Shown here one piece after another: positions 18,247 to 27,617 of a stretch of 64,000 bases of DNA. The translations under genes and the position numbers were made by a program. Numbering within the stretch: the first letter of the stretch is position 1; every line of letters starts with the position of its first letter. The DNA lies in contig JARLHX010000375.1 of assembly GCA_031292035.1 (NCBI GenBank), forward strand, positions 1 to 64,000. Direction: 5' to 3'. Under the pieces are notes generated by a model. The model was not told the origin of the DNA, searched no databases, and worked only from the letters and a program-made list of their open reading frames with translations. This DNA is from Negativicutes bacterium. GTDB lineage: Bacteria; Bacillota_C; Negativicutes; Sporomusales_B; JARLHX01.

Positions 18247-19455
18247 TTACGCCTCCCCAGTTTGTTTCAGAATATGACCCAATTTTGATTTCTTGATCGA
18301 CAGATACCGCTGATTAAAGCGGTTGGCCCTGATTTCAAGAGGGACGCGCTCGACAATTGTCAGCCCATAACCCTCCAACCCCACCCTTTTGCGAGGATTA
18401 TTTGTCAACAGTCGAATATTGGTCAGTCCCAGATCAACCAAAATCTGAGCGCCGATGCCATAATCCCGGAGGTCAGGCGCAAAGCCGAGGATTTCGTTGG
18501 CTTCCACGGTGTCCTTACCCCGGTCTTGCAGGGCATAGGCCCTTATTTTATTAGCCAGCCCAATACCGCGCCCTTCCTGGCGCATATAGAGAAGGACGCC
18601 TGCTCCCTCGTCGTCGATCCGTTTCAGGGCAGCAGCCAACTGTTCGCCACAGTCGCAGCGCAGTGAGCCCAGAACATCTCCGGTGAGGCACTCGGAATGG
18701 ACCCTCACCAGTACGCTTTTTTCGCCGGTGATGTCGCCTTTTACCAAAGCAACGTGACATAGGTTGTCCAATTCGCTTTCATAGGCCACAAGGCGAAAAT
18801 CGCCGTATTTGGTCGGCAAATTGGTTTCAGCCACCCGGACGACGAATCGTTCGGTATGTTTACGGTATTTGATCAGTTCGGCGACAGTGATGATTTTCAG
18901 GCCATGCTTGGCGACAAATTCCATCAGTGCCGGTACCCTGGACATGGTACCATCCTCATTCATAATCTCGCAGATTACCCCTGCCGGATAAAGGCCGGCA
19001 AGTTTGGCCAGATCGACTGCCGCCTCAGTGTGGCCGGCCCGACGCAGCACCCCGCCCTCACGGTAGCGCAGGGGAAAGACGTGCCCTGGACGACGGATTT
19101 CGGCCGGCGTGGTCTTGGGATCCAGCACAGTCTTGACTGTAAGGGCCCTTTCCTGAGCCGAAATGCCGGTGGTCACGCTCTCGGCATCAATCGAAACCGT
19201 AAAGGCGGTACCCATGCTGTCAGTGTTGTCGCTGACCATCAGACCGATATCCAGCTCATCCAGCCTGCTGCCGATCACCGGCATGCAGACCAGTCCCCGC
19301 CCATAGGTCGCCATAAAGTTGATCGCTTCCGGCGTTGCCATTTCGGCGGCCATCAGCAAATCGCCCTCATTTTCTCTGTCTTCGTCGTCCACCACCACTA
19401 CCATCTTGCCTTCGCGAATATCCTGGACGGCTTCTTCAATCGTATTAAATTTCAT
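18247..19455 (-). CDS. ribBA: bifunctional DHBP synthase / GTP cyclohydrolase II
   Basis: A 402-residue fusion that makes both riboflavin precursors. The N-terminal half is 3,4-dihydroxy-2-butanone-4-phosphate synthase ([39 protein letters not shown]). The C-terminal half is GTP cyclohydrolase II with the zinc site [24 protein letters not shown] and the nucleotide region near TNNPRK. Its length matches typical Firmicute RibBA. It lies 14 bases after ribE and immediately before ribH. Confidence 0.97.
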   Translation of the reverse strand: MKFNTIEEAVQDIREGKMVVVVDDEDRENEGDLLMAAEMATPEAINFMATYGRGLVCMPVIGSRLDELDIGLMVSDNTDSMGTAFTVSIDAESVTTGISAQERALTVKTVLDPKTTPAEIRRPGHVFPLRYREGGVLRRAGHTEAAVDLAKLAGLYPAGVICEIMNEDGTMSRVPALMEFVAKHGLKIITVAELIKYRKHTERFVVRVAETNLPTKYGDFRLVAYESELDNLCHVALVKGDITGEKSVLVRVHSECLTGDVLGSLRCDCGEQLAAALKRIDDEGAGVLLYMRQEGRGIGLANKIRAYALQDRGKDTVEANEILGFAPDLRDYGIGAQILVDLGLTNIRLLTNNPRKRVGLEGYGLTIVERVPLEIRANRFNQRYLSIKKSKLGHILKQTGEA

Positions 19456-19469
19456 GTCACAGTCCCTCC

Positions 19470-20126
19470 TTATAGCATGAATCCATTTTCCTGGAGAAAA
19501 TTCGCTGTCAGGGCGGATTTTTTCTCCGCTGGCGCCGGTCCTAGTCCCATTAGTTTTTCCACATATTTTCCGATCATGTCGGTTTCCAGATTGACCGGGT
19601 CACCCGGCCCCTTGATGCCCAGCGTAGTGACGGCGGCAGTGTGGGGGATAAGCGACACGATAAACCAATCGCTTCCCAGGTCCGCCACCGTCAGGCTGAT
19701 GCCGTCGATGGCCACTGAGCCTTTTTTCACGACATAGCGCATCACTTCGGGACCAGCTGTGATCCGGACAACGACGGCGTTATCGTTCTTTTCTTTGCTC
19801 TGAATAATGCCAACTCCGTCAATATGACCGCTGACAATATGCCCGCCCAGGCGGTCGCCCACCCGGAGGGTCCGTTCAAGATTTACGGTGTCGCCTGCTT
19901 TCAGTCCAGCCAGCGCCGTTCGGTCCACCGTCTCCGGCATCACATCGGCGGTGAACCATCTGTCGCTATATTCCACCACCGTCAGGCAGGTGCCGTTTAC
20001 GGCGATGCTGTCGCCAAGCTTAACATCGCCGAGAATGGCTGTGGCGTTGACCGTCAGCCGCACCGACAAGGCGCCTCGGGCAATGGCTTTAACTTTCCCC
20101 AATTCTTCCACAAGTCCGGTAAACAT
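19470..20126 (-). CDS. ribE: riboflavin synthase, alpha chain
   Basis: A 218-residue riboflavin synthase that dismutates two lumazine molecules into riboflavin. It has the two tandem lumazine-synthase-like barrels of the family: [10 protein letters not shown] at the N-terminus, [14 protein letters not shown] and the second-barrel equivalents [13 protein letters not shown] and [12 protein letters not shown]. Its ATG lies inside the 3' end of ribD, giving a 38-base overlap, with GGGAGG just upstream. Some annotators call this gene ribC. Confidence 0.97.
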   Translation of the reverse strand: MFTGLVEELGKVKAIARGALSVRLTVNATAILGDVKLGDSIAVNGTCLTVVEYSDRWFTADVMPETVDRTALAGLKAGDTVNLERTLRVGDRLGGHIVSGHIDGVGIIQSKEKNDNAVVVRITAGPEVMRYVVKKGSVAIDGISLTVADLGSDWFIVSLIPHTAAVTTLGIKGPGDPVNLETDMIGKYVEKLMGLGPAPAEKKSALTANFLQENGFML

Positions 20127-21237
20127 CGCGACCCTCCCTTGTCAGCACATAGGCGCTGACCAATATATCTTCACCCACCGTCTCCACGGCGACGTCCTCA
20201 AGCTGCACGGCGTCATCCAACGTTGTCACTCCCACACCACCCACCGGTCCGGGAGCGGCTGAGCCGCCGATCATTTTCGGAGCGATAAACGCCTGGACTT
20301 TGTCTACCACATTGGCTGCCAAGGCAGCGGCGTTTAGAGTGGCTCCCCCTTCCAGGAGAACGCTGGTAATTTTTCGTTCTGCCAGAGTCCGCAGCAATAT
20401 CCTCAGGTCGACCCCGGTCTCCCCCCTGGGCAGCATCAGCAATTCAACGCCATTGGCCCGAAGGGCGGCGATATTAGCTGAAGGCGCATCGTCGGTGACG
20501 GCGATAATGGTAGGTGCCAAACCGTCGGTAACGACTTTCGCTGTCAGCGGGGTCCGGGCCTTGCTATCAACGATAATCCGGAGCGGATTGCGGCCCCCTT
20601 GGGGCAGACGGGTTGTCAACGCAGGGTCGTCAGCCAATACCGTGCCGATGCCCACCATAATCGCGTCAACGGTGTCCCTGATCATATGTACCTGCAGCCT
20701 TGCCGCCGCACCGGTAATCCATTTGGAGTGGCCGGTATGGGTGGCGATTTTGCCGTCCAGCGTCATAGCCGTCTTCATGATAACAAAAGGCATTTTTGTA
20801 CTGACCCATTTGATAAAGCTTTCATTCAGCCTGGCGGCCTCGGCTGCCAGAATCCCTTCTTCCACCTCAAGGCCAGCTTGGCGGAGCAGGGCCAGCCCGC
20901 CGCCTGCCACCTTGGGATTGGGGTCGGTCATGGCCGCCACCACCCTCTTGACACCGGCGGCAATAACAGCGTCGGCGCACGGTCCGGTCCGGCCGTGATG
21001 ACAGCAGGGCTCGAGAGTAACGTACAGAGTGGCGCCGCGAGCACTCTCCCCGGCACAGGCGAGAGCATGCACTTCGGCGTGCGGTGTGCCGGCGCAAAGG
21101 TGGCACCCTTCGCCAACAAGTTGCCCGTCTTTCACCAATAACGCCCCCACCATCGGGTTGGGACTGGTGCGGCCGGCAGCTCGGGCGGCCATAGCCAACG
21201 CCTGCCTCATATAGTCGCGGTCTTCCGATTTTATCAT
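20089..21237 (-). CDS. ribD: bifunctional diaminohydroxyphosphoribosylaminopyrimidine deaminase / reductase
   Basis: A 382-residue riboflavin enzyme. The N-terminal deaminase has the zinc site HAEVHAL and PCCHHGRTGPCADAV (HxE and PCxxxGxxxxC pattern), and the C-terminal reductase has FVIMKTAMTLDGKIATHTG and RLQVHMIRDTVDAIMVGIGT with LLEGGATLN. It heads the rib operon, directly behind the FMN riboswitch and its terminator. Its final 38 bases overlap the ribE start, a strong coupling of the two. Confidence 0.97.
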   Translation of the reverse strand: MIKSEDRDYMRQALAMAARAAGRTSPNPMVGALLVKDGQLVGEGCHLCAGTPHAEVHALACAGESARGATLYVTLEPCCHHGRTGPCADAVIAAGVKRVVAAMTDPNPKVAGGGLALLRQAGLEVEEGILAAEAARLNESFIKWVSTKMPFVIMKTAMTLDGKIATHTGHSKWITGAAARLQVHMIRDTVDAIMVGIGTVLADDPALTTRLPQGGRNPLRIIVDSKARTPLTAKVVTDGLAPTIIAVTDDAPSANIAALRANGVELLMLPRGETGVDLRILLRTLAERKITSVLLEGGATLNAAALAANVVDKVQAFIAPKMIGGSAAPGPVGGVGVTTLDDAVQLEDVAVETVGEDILVSAYVLTREGRDVYRTCGRIGES

Positions 21238-21253
21238 ATAAACACCCCACCAG

Positions 21254-21301
21254 AAAAAAAAGATAAAGGCCGCTAAAAAAGCTAACGCTTTTTTAACAGC
21301 C
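21254..21301 (-). terminator. FMN-riboswitch attenuation terminator
   Basis: Just downstream of the riboswitch: an A/T-rich stem (AAAAAAGC with GCTTTTTT, plus outer GGC/GCC pairs) followed on the minus strand by TTTATCTTTTTTTT. Its position between the aptamer and ribD fits termination in the FMN-bound state. Confidence 0.75.
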
Positions 21302-21349
21302 TATCAGACAAAGGAAAAAAGAAATGCCCGGTCCCTAAGGACCTACATA

Positions 21350-21478
21350 TCACCGCCTTTTCCCATCCAGACTATACTGTCGGCTCCGGAATAACACCGG
21401 ATCTGCCATACGGCTCGCGGGCTTTACCGCCGGTCAGGAATCGAAAGATCACTCTTTCTTACCTTGCCCCAAAGGCTG
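21350..21478 (-). ncRNA. FMN riboswitch (RFN element)
   Basis: On the minus strand ahead of ribD the conserved RFN blocks occur in order: GGGGCAAGG, ATTCCTGACCGGCGGT, AGCCCGCGAG, GATCCGGT, TTCCGGAGCCGACAGT, TAGTCTGGATGGGA and AAGG. The spacing of these blocks fits the six-way-junction FMN aptamer that represses rib operons when FMN is plentiful. Confidence 0.97.
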
Positions 21479-21498
21479 TAGTATTCTATTACAATATA

Positions 21499-21527
21499 TC
21501 GTAACACTTTTCAGGGCGTCAGGTCAA
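21499..21527 (-). promoter_or_regulatory. predicted rib operon promoter
   Basis: TTGACC and TACGAT separated by 18 bases just upstream of the riboswitch, overlapping the last bases of rpe. A second AT-rich -10-like sequence lies near it. Inferred from pattern only. Confidence 0.5.
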
Positions 21528-22171
21528 GTCCCTCTTAGCTCGCGAATGGCTACAGACAGGTCACTGGCGCCATAAATAGCCGAGCCGGCCACCAAAATGT
21601 TGGCCCCGGCGGCTGCTACCTGACGGGCAGTGGCAGGAATGATGCCGCCGTCTACTTCGATATCCACCGACAGGTTCCTGGCTTCAATCATCTGGCGCAG
21701 GCGCCTGATTTTATCCACTGACCCCGGAATGAACTTCTGACCGCCAAACCCGGGGTTGACTGACATGATCAGTACCATGTCCACGTCTGCCAGCACTTCC
21801 TCCACCGCCGCCAGCGGTGTGGACGGGTTGAGAGATACCCCGGCCTTCACGCCCCGCTGTCTGATGGCCTGAAGCAAGCGATGCAGATGGGGCGCAGTTT
21901 CGGCGTGAACGGTAATGAGGTCGGCCCCGGCGTCGATGAACGCCCCCAGCATCTCTTGGGGATTATCGATCATCAAATGGACGTCGAAGGGCAACTTAGT
22001 GACTTTGCGGACAGCGGCGATCACCGGCGGGCCGAAGGTCAGATTTGGCACAAAGTGGCCGTCCATCACATCGATGTGAATGAGGTCAGCGCCGGCCTTT
22101 TCCACCCGCAGAATTTCCTCACCCAGCTTGGCAAAATCGGCTGATAAAATGGAAGGTGCAATTTTAATCAT
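21524..22171 (-). CDS. rpe: ribulose-phosphate 3-epimerase
   Basis: A 215-residue (beta/alpha)8 epimerase interconverting ribulose-5-P and xylulose-5-P in the pentose phosphate pathway. The sequence shows [59 protein letters not shown] and VDGGI, which carry the metal- and phosphate-binding residues. It follows rsgA by 3 bases in the prkC-rsgA-rpe order that is common in Firmicutes. It ends the long upstream operon, with the rib promoter overlapping its stop. Confidence 0.97.
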   Translation of the reverse strand: MIKIAPSILSADFAKLGEEILRVEKAGADLIHIDVMDGHFVPNLTFGPPVIAAVRKVTKLPFDVHLMIDNPQEMLGAFIDAGADLITVHAETAPHLHRLLQAIRQRGVKAGVSLNPSTPLAAVEEVLADVDMVLIMSVNPGFGGQKFIPGSVDKIRRLRQMIEARNLSVDIEVDGGIIPATARQVAAAGANILVAGSAIYGASDLSVAIRELRGT

Positions 22172-22174
22172 CAG

Positions 22175-23050
22175 CTAAAATCCTTTCTTGTTATCCTTGA
22201 TCTCGTTTAATATTTCCAAATAGGAATCATAGCGCTGACGGGCAATGCGCCCTTCATTCACCATGTTTTTCACCACACACTGCGGTTCTTTGCTATGCAG
22301 GCAAGAAGAAAATTTACAGTCTGGCGCAGCTGCCGCGATATCAGGAAAAAAATGGGCCAGGTCGGCCTCGGCAAGATCACTAAACTCGGTCAGGCTAAAC
22401 CCAGGAGTATCTACCACAAACCCGCCTCCGGCCAATGGCAACAGCTCGGCATAGCGGGTAGTATGTTTGCCGCGGCCGATTTTATGGCTTACCTCGCCGG
22501 TCACCAGCGCCAGCCCCGGCTGGATAGCGTTTAAGAGGCTGGATTTCCCGGCACCTGAAGGACCGGAAAAAACGGTGATCCGATCAAATAACCGGCTGCG
22601 AAGTTCCTCCACCCCGGCACCGGTTTTGACCGAGGTCAGGATGAGAGAATATCCAACATTGCGATATATGGCGATAATCGGATCCAATTCGGCGGTGTCG
22701 GCCAGATCAAGTTTGTTGATGACAAGGATGACATCAAGGCCCGACGATTCGGCCAGCACCAGGAACCGGTCCACCAGTGCGGGATTAATATCAGGATTGG
22801 CCGCCGCAAAGGTAATCACCACCTGATCAACATTAGACACCATCGGCCGGCTGAGCATACTGCGCCGCGGCAGGATGTTCTCGATTACCCCTTTGTTGTC
22901 GCCGGTGACACTATATTCGACCTGGTCACCTACTAACAGTGAAAACCGTTCTTTCTTAAAGCGGCCGCGCAGTGTACAGGTATTTACCCTGTCGCCGGTC
23001 TGCACATAGTAATAACTGCTATAGGCCTTGATCACGACTCCAGACAACAC
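22175..23050 (-). CDS. rsgA: ribosome small-subunit-dependent GTPase A
   Basis: A 291-residue circularly permuted GTPase that helps mature the 30S subunit. An N-terminal OB fold is followed by the permuted GTPase motifs: LVINKLDLAD (G4) comes before GPSGAGKSSLLN (G1), then DTPGFSL (G3). The C-terminal zinc finger is visible as CKFSSCLHSKEPQC with C/H/C spacing. The start is GTG with AGGAGG 7 bases upstream. It lies 14 bases after the prkC stop and 3 bases before rpe. Confidence 0.96.
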   Translation of the reverse strand: MLSGVVIKAYSSYYYVQTGDRVNTCTLRGRFKKERFSLLVGDQVEYSVTGDNKGVIENILPRRSMLSRPMVSNVDQVVITFAAANPDINPALVDRFLVLAESSGLDVILVINKLDLADTAELDPIIAIYRNVGYSLILTSVKTGAGVEELRSRLFDRITVFSGPSGAGKSSLLNAIQPGLALVTGEVSHKIGRGKHTTRYAELLPLAGGGFVVDTPGFSLTEFSDLAEADLAHFFPDIAAAAPDCKFSSCLHSKEPQCVVKNMVNEGRIARQRYDSYLEILNEIKDNKKGF

Positions 23051-23064
23051 AGCACTGCCTCCTG

Positions 23065-24942
23065 TTACAATGTCTGTTCTTGTAACAAGACACCGTTGAT
23101 ATAAACTTGCACCCTTACCGAGCCAACGCCTTCCACTGTCTTGTCGATGCGCTCCCCGGGCCGGGCCGCGGTTTCATATGCCACCCGGCGGCCGTTAGCG
23201 TCGGTCACGACAATCTGGACCGATTGGCGGATGGGGCCATCAGGAACGGTGATGGAAACCGTCGCCCGCTTTGTTGCCCCTGACGCACCCCGAACCACAT
23301 TCAAATCAACGGAAGAACCTTCAAGAACCTCCGCACCGGGTGCCGGGTTCTGGCCGATGATGGCCCCTGGTGGATATTTGTCGCTAGGTGCTTCGCTGAC
23401 TGTTCCCACTTTTAGTTTGAGGCTCTCGAGCTGCGTCGTAACTGTTGACAACGGGGAACCACGCAGATCAGGCAATATAATCTTCCGCGGACCGGTCCCC
23501 TTACTAATAACAAGGTCGATGGCCGTTCCCTTGTTGATCTGGGCCGGCGGTCGTGGATTCTGACTGATTACCGTGTCAGCCGGAACATCGGCGGCAAATT
23601 GTTCGTCGACCCGACCGATTGCCAGGCCACTATTTTTGATTTGCAGCTCGGCATCCCGCCTTTTTAGACCTCTGACATCAGGAACGACGGTAATCTCTGT
23701 CCCTTTGCTGATAATCAGATTGACGGTTCGCTGCTCCTTGACGGTGGTTCCAGCCTCAGGATTTTGCGATATGATGTATCCCACCGGGACTTTATCACTA
23801 AAGGCGTCAGTCACTGAGACCCGCAAGTTGCTTGTCAAAAGAACGTTGCGGGCAGTATCAACCTGTTTGCCAACCACGTTAGGCACTGTTACTTCATTCA
23901 GGCTCCAGAACTTTCCGAAGGCCAGGAAGGCCCCAGTGGCAAAGCCGAGAAGCAATAAGCCCAGTAGCGCCCAGAGCCAAACACGGTTTTTCCGCACTGC
24001 TGGTACAGGACTCTTTGCCGCACCGCTGCTGACGACTGGCTCGTCCTCATCCGGCGACGTGAATCGCGGCAATACCTGGGTGGGAAAGTCCTCCTTGGAC
24101 AAGCGCCGGGTATGATCGTCACGCAGGTAATTTTGTGCCAGCTTCAGATCGGCGATCATTTCCCCAATATCGAAAAACCGCTGTTCGGGATTTTTGGCCA
24201 TGGCTTTGAGCACAATGGCTTCAACCAGAGGCGGAATTTCCGAATTCAGTTCGCGTGGAGGCTGTGGCTCTTCCTGCAAATGCTTCAGAGCAATACTGAT
24301 CGGCGTCTCCCCGGCAAAGGGCAAGGCCCCTGTCAGCATTTCATAAAGAACAACCCCAAGGGAATAGATGTCCGATTTGGCGCTAACCGCGCCACCCTTG
24401 GCTTGCTCTGGTGAGAAGTAGTGCACCGAACCGATAATGGTTCCGGTTTGGGTCATGGTGGCCGAAGTCACAGCCCGGGCAATACCAAAGTCAGTGACCT
24501 TGACCCTTCCTGAACGGGTGGTCAATATGTTGTGGGATTTTATGTCGCAATGGACTATATTGTTTTGATGGGCGTGTTCAAGGGCTTCGGCAATTTCCAG
24601 GGCGACGCGGACTGCGGCCTCCACTGGCAGCGGGCCTTCCCGCTGAATTCGCTCTTTGAGTGTTTCCCCGGATATGTATTCCATGACAATGTAGTAAGAG
24701 TCCTCGTCGCGGCCAACGTCATAAATGTTCACAATGTTGGGGTGGGAAAGTCTGGCGGCCGCCTGGGCTTCGCGCCGAAATCGACTGATAAATTCTTCAT
24801 CATCGGTAAATTGGGACCGCAGAACTTTCACCGCTACCGATCGGTCCAACAGTTTATCATGGGCACGATAAACATCGGCCATGCCCCCGCCGCCGATTCG
24901 TTCCAAAACGGTATACCGTTGATCGAGTGTGCGATTGATCAT
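23065..24942 (-). CDS. prkC: Ser/Thr protein kinase PrkC with PASTA repeats
   Basis: A 625-residue single-pass membrane kinase that senses cell-wall fragments or lipid II and phosphorylates division and translation targets. The intracellular kinase domain has GGGGMADVY (glycine loop), VAVKVL (catalytic Lys), NIVHCDIKSHNIL (catalytic loop with HCD instead of HRD), DFGIARA and SPEQAKG. A membrane segment lies near residues 322-345 (VWLWALLGLLLLGFATGAFLAFG), followed by three PASTA repeats and a short Thr/Val-rich tail. It is co-transcribed with its phosphatase stp and with ftsW. The non-RD loop suggests that activation may differ from standard RD kinases. Confidence 0.97.
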   Translation of the reverse strand: MINRTLDQRYTVLERIGGGGMADVYRAHDKLLDRSVAVKVLRSQFTDDEEFISRFRREAQAAARLSHPNIVNIYDVGRDEDSYYIVMEYISGETLKERIQREGPLPVEAAVRVALEIAEALEHAHQNNIVHCDIKSHNILTTRSGRVKVTDFGIARAVTSATMTQTGTIIGSVHYFSPEQAKGGAVSAKSDIYSLGVVLYEMLTGALPFAGETPISIALKHLQEEPQPPRELNSEIPPLVEAIVLKAMAKNPEQRFFDIGEMIADLKLAQNYLRDDHTRRLSKEDFPTQVLPRFTSPDEDEPVVSSGAAKSPVPAVRKNRVWLWALLGLLLLGFATGAFLAFGKFWSLNEVTVPNVVGKQVDTARNVLLTSNLRVSVTDAFSDKVPVGYIISQNPEAGTTVKEQRTVNLIISKGTEITVVPDVRGLKRRDAELQIKNSGLAIGRVDEQFAADVPADTVISQNPRPPAQINKGTAIDLVISKGTGPRKIILPDLRGSPLSTVTTQLESLKLKVGTVSEAPSDKYPPGAIIGQNPAPGAEVLEGSSVDLNVVRGASGATKRATVSITVPDGPIRQSVQIVVTDANGRRVAYETAARPGERIDKTVEGVGSVRVQVYINGVLLQEQTL

Positions 24943-25059
24943 GTGACTTTCACCCCCTTAACGTAATGCTTGGACGAAAACCTGGCGAGCGATCGGCGCC
25001 GCGATGCCCCCGCCCCCCCCGGCGTTTTCGACAACGACAGCGATGGCAATCACAGGGTC

Positions 25060-26364
25060 TTAAGCAGGTGCGAAACCCATGAAACAAGCGTGCGGTGCAC
25101 CATGGGGATTCTCTGCCGTGCCGGTTTTTCCGGCAACCCGGACCCCTGGTACCCGGGCTGCATAGCCTGTACCTTCATTGACAACACTCACCATCATCCG
25201 GCCGACAGTATCGGCCAGCACAGGTGTGGTTACAGTCAAAAATGGTTCCGGTGCGAAGGCCGTGACTGTCGACCCGTCGCCAGCAGTGATTTTATTCACC
25301 AGATATGGTTTCATCATGACTCCCTTGTTGGCAATCCCTGCAGCCAGCATCGCCATCCTGAGCGGAGTCACCAGCAGACTGCTCTGGCCGATTCCCGACT
25401 GAGCCAAGTCGCCGTCGCTCAGATTACTGAAATCAGGCAAACGGCTGGCCACTTCCTGGAGATCGCCGCTGAGCGGCCGGGAAAAACCGTATCGTTCAAA
25501 CGTTTTGGCCATGCGGTTGCGGCCGAGTTCAAGGGAAAGCTGACCAAAAGTAACATTGCAGGAAACGGCCAGGGCTTCTTCCAGATCGATTTTTCCATGG
25601 GCCTGGTGATTGGACTCAGTCAATTCATAATCCGGGCCGATTTTCAGTGATCCTTCGCAAGTAAAGGTTCGTTTTGTATCGGCAATTTTTTCGGTCAGAG
25701 CAGCGTCGGCGATCATGACCTTGAGAGTTGAACCAGGCGGATACAACCCCTGCACTGCCCTGTTGAGCAGTGGACCGTTGGCCGCGGTGGCAACAGAATC
25801 CCAATCATCATCAATCGTCGCCGGATTAAAACCAGGCTTGCTAACCATTGCCAAAATAGCACCCGTGCGGGGATTGAGCACCACCACTGCGCCCCGCCGG
25901 TTACCCAGCGCCCAGTAGGCAGCCTCCTGAATGGCGGCATCGATGGTAAGGGTTAGATTATTGCCGGCTTTGGCGGTCCACAGATTGCTGATTGGTCCAA
26001 AACGATGCTGAGGACTGGCAGCGCCGGATAAATCACCGTTATATACGCTTTCCACGCCAGTTGTCCCATATTTGGCGCTGCTATAGCCGACCGCATGCGC
26101 GGTAACCGCGCCGAAAGGATAGTAGCGCTGGTATTTGCCGTCGGCATCGACTTCGCTGTAAGCCAGCTTCTTACCCTGTCTGTCGATAATCTGGCCACGC
26201 TCAATCTTGGCAGCCGCCTCGACCGAACGGTGATTTAGCGGGTGACCGGCAAGAAAATTACTTTGGATAACTTGAACATAGGACACATAAACAAATAGCA
26301 GTACCAGCAGTCCCATGAGCAGTAGACTGATCATCCGGACTTTGCGGCGAAGGTCGTCAAGCAT
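25060..26364 (-). CDS. penicillin-binding transpeptidase with in-frame stop near the C-terminus
   Basis: A class B-like penicillin-binding transpeptidase that works with the adjacent FtsW/RodA-type flippase in septal or lateral wall synthesis. From ATG 26364 it has a membrane anchor near residues 11-30, then SxxK (STLK, Ser near 212), SCN (near 268) and KTG (near 413-415). The frame is ended by TAA at 25060-25062, but the same frame continues for 33 sense codons (DPVIAIAVVVENAG and onward) to a second TAA at 24958-24960, only 15 bases before prkC. These codons match the normal C-terminal strand of this family, so the gene looks truncated by one base change or a sequence error. The start overlaps the ftsW stop by 8 bases. 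Confidence 0.9.
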   Translation of the reverse strand: MLDDLRRKVRMISLLLMGLLVLLFVYVSYVQVIQSNFLAGHPLNHRSVEAAAKIERGQIIDRQGKKLAYSEVDADGKYQRYYPFGAVTAHAVGYSSAKYGTTGVESVYNGDLSGAASPQHRFGPISNLWTAKAGNNLTLTIDAAIQEAAYWALGNRRGAVVVLNPRTGAILAMVSKPGFNPATIDDDWDSVATAANGPLLNRAVQGLYPPGSTLKVMIADAALTEKIADTKRTFTCEGSLKIGPDYELTESNHQAHGKIDLEEALAVSCNVTFGQLSLELGRNRMAKTFERYGFSRPLSGDLQEVASRLPDFSNLSDGDLAQSGIGQSSLLVTPLRMAMLAAGIANKGVMMKPYLVNKITAGDGSTVTAFAPEPFLTVTTPVLADTVGRMMVSVVNEGTGYAARVPGVRVAGKTGTAENPHGAPHACFMGFAPA

Positions 26365-27616
26365 CGGCCGACCTCGCTTCCGACATGGCAAATAATACGC
26401 CAAGCAGGCAAAATGTGGTTACCATGGAACTGCCGCCATAGCTGACAAAGGGGAGCGGAACCCCGGTAAGCGGCAAGAATTTGGTTACGCCGCCGATAAT
26501 GACAAAAATCTGCAGTGCCAGCAGCACAGCAAACCCCATAGACAACAATATATCAAACGAAGTCCTGGCCTGCAGCGGCACACGAAAAGCGCGGTACACC
26601 AAAACCATGTAGAGCAACATGACCGCCCCCGACCCCATGAGACCCATTTCCTCGCCGATGGCTGAAAAAATAAAATCAGTATGGACTTCAGGGATCAGCT
26701 CGGGAAAACCGTAGGTCAGGCCACTGCCCAGTACCCCGCCCGATCCAAGGGCAAATAATGACTGGACGATTTGATAAGCCCTGCCGTTCGGATCGGTCCA
26801 GGGCGACAGCCAAATATCAAAACGGACGCGAACATGAGGAAACAGATAATACGCTGCAATCAACCCAAGGACAAACAGGGCTCCACCCCAAACGACGAAG
26901 GTTTTCCGGCCACTGGCCAGATAAGTTAAAATCAGCGCGGTGCCAAAATAGAACATCGCTGAGCCGATATCTCGCTGCAACACCAGCATCAGCATCGCCA
27001 AGCCCCAGACCGCTAGTAGCGGCGCCAAAAAACGGGGATGGGGCAAAACAAGCGGGCCATATCGTTTGGTGGCAAACGTAAGCAAGCCGCGTCGCTCGTC
27101 AAGATAACCAGCCAAAAATAAAACAATGAACAGTTTGGCAAATTCGGCTGGCTGAAAACGGACCGGCCCAAGTATGAGCCAGCTTTTATGACCGCCGATT
27201 TCTGTGCCGAAAAGCGCAGTGGTCACCAAAAGGACCACTCCAATTACTCCCCAGATATATTTATAGTCGGCCCAAAACGGCATACGCCGGAAAAAACAGG
27301 CCGTCACGACAAACGTAGTAAGACCGACGGCGACCCACCCTGCCTGGAGTAAAAACAGTTCAGGTTTCAGCCGATAAACCATGATGAGGCCGATAGCGGT
27401 AAGCACAACAGCCAGCGGCAAAAACAAAGGGTCGCCGGTATGGCCGGTTTTGCGAATAATAAATTGGCAAATCAGCCCTACGAGTATTAGGCCGGTGGCG
27501 ACCAGCAGCCCGGTGGTGTTGATTTTTCCGTGAGCCAGATCCACCGCCAAAAGACCGCACCAAAGGACCATTCCCGCCAGCAGAAGTAACTTCCGTTCCT
27601 GTTGAATGATCGCCAT
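26357..27616 (-). CDS. ftsW: FtsW/RodA/SpoVE family peptidoglycan polymerase
   Basis: A 419-residue polytopic membrane protein of the SEDS family, which polymerises peptidoglycan in partnership with a class B PBP. The pattern of about ten hydrophobic segments and the signature KSWLILGPVRFQPAEFAKL, the RDIGSAMFYFG motif, GFPELIPEVHTDFIFSAIGEEMG and the C-terminal SFVSYGGSSM match the family. Whether it acts in division (FtsW) or elongation (RodA) cannot be decided here, although neighbours stp, prkC and FHA proteins point to division or growth control. The ATG is 1 base after the stp stop and its stop overlaps the PBP start by 8 bases. Confidence 0.93.
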   Translation of the reverse strand: MAIIQQERKLLLLAGMVLWCGLLAVDLAHGKINTTGLLVATGLILVGLICQFIIRKTGHTGDPLFLPLAVVLTAIGLIMVYRLKPELFLLQAGWVAVGLTTFVVTACFFRRMPFWADYKYIWGVIGVVLLVTTALFGTEIGGHKSWLILGPVRFQPAEFAKLFIVLFLAGYLDERRGLLTFATKRYGPLVLPHPRFLAPLLAVWGLAMLMLVLQRDIGSAMFYFGTALILTYLASGRKTFVVWGGALFVLGLIAAYYLFPHVRVRFDIWLSPWTDPNGRAYQIVQSLFALGSGGVLGSGLTYGFPELIPEVHTDFIFSAIGEEMGLMGSGAVMLLYMVLVYRAFRVPLQARTSFDILLSMGFAVLLALQIFVIIGGVTKFLPLTGVPLPFVSYGGSSMVTTFCLLGVLFAMSEARSADA

Positions 27617-27617
27617 A

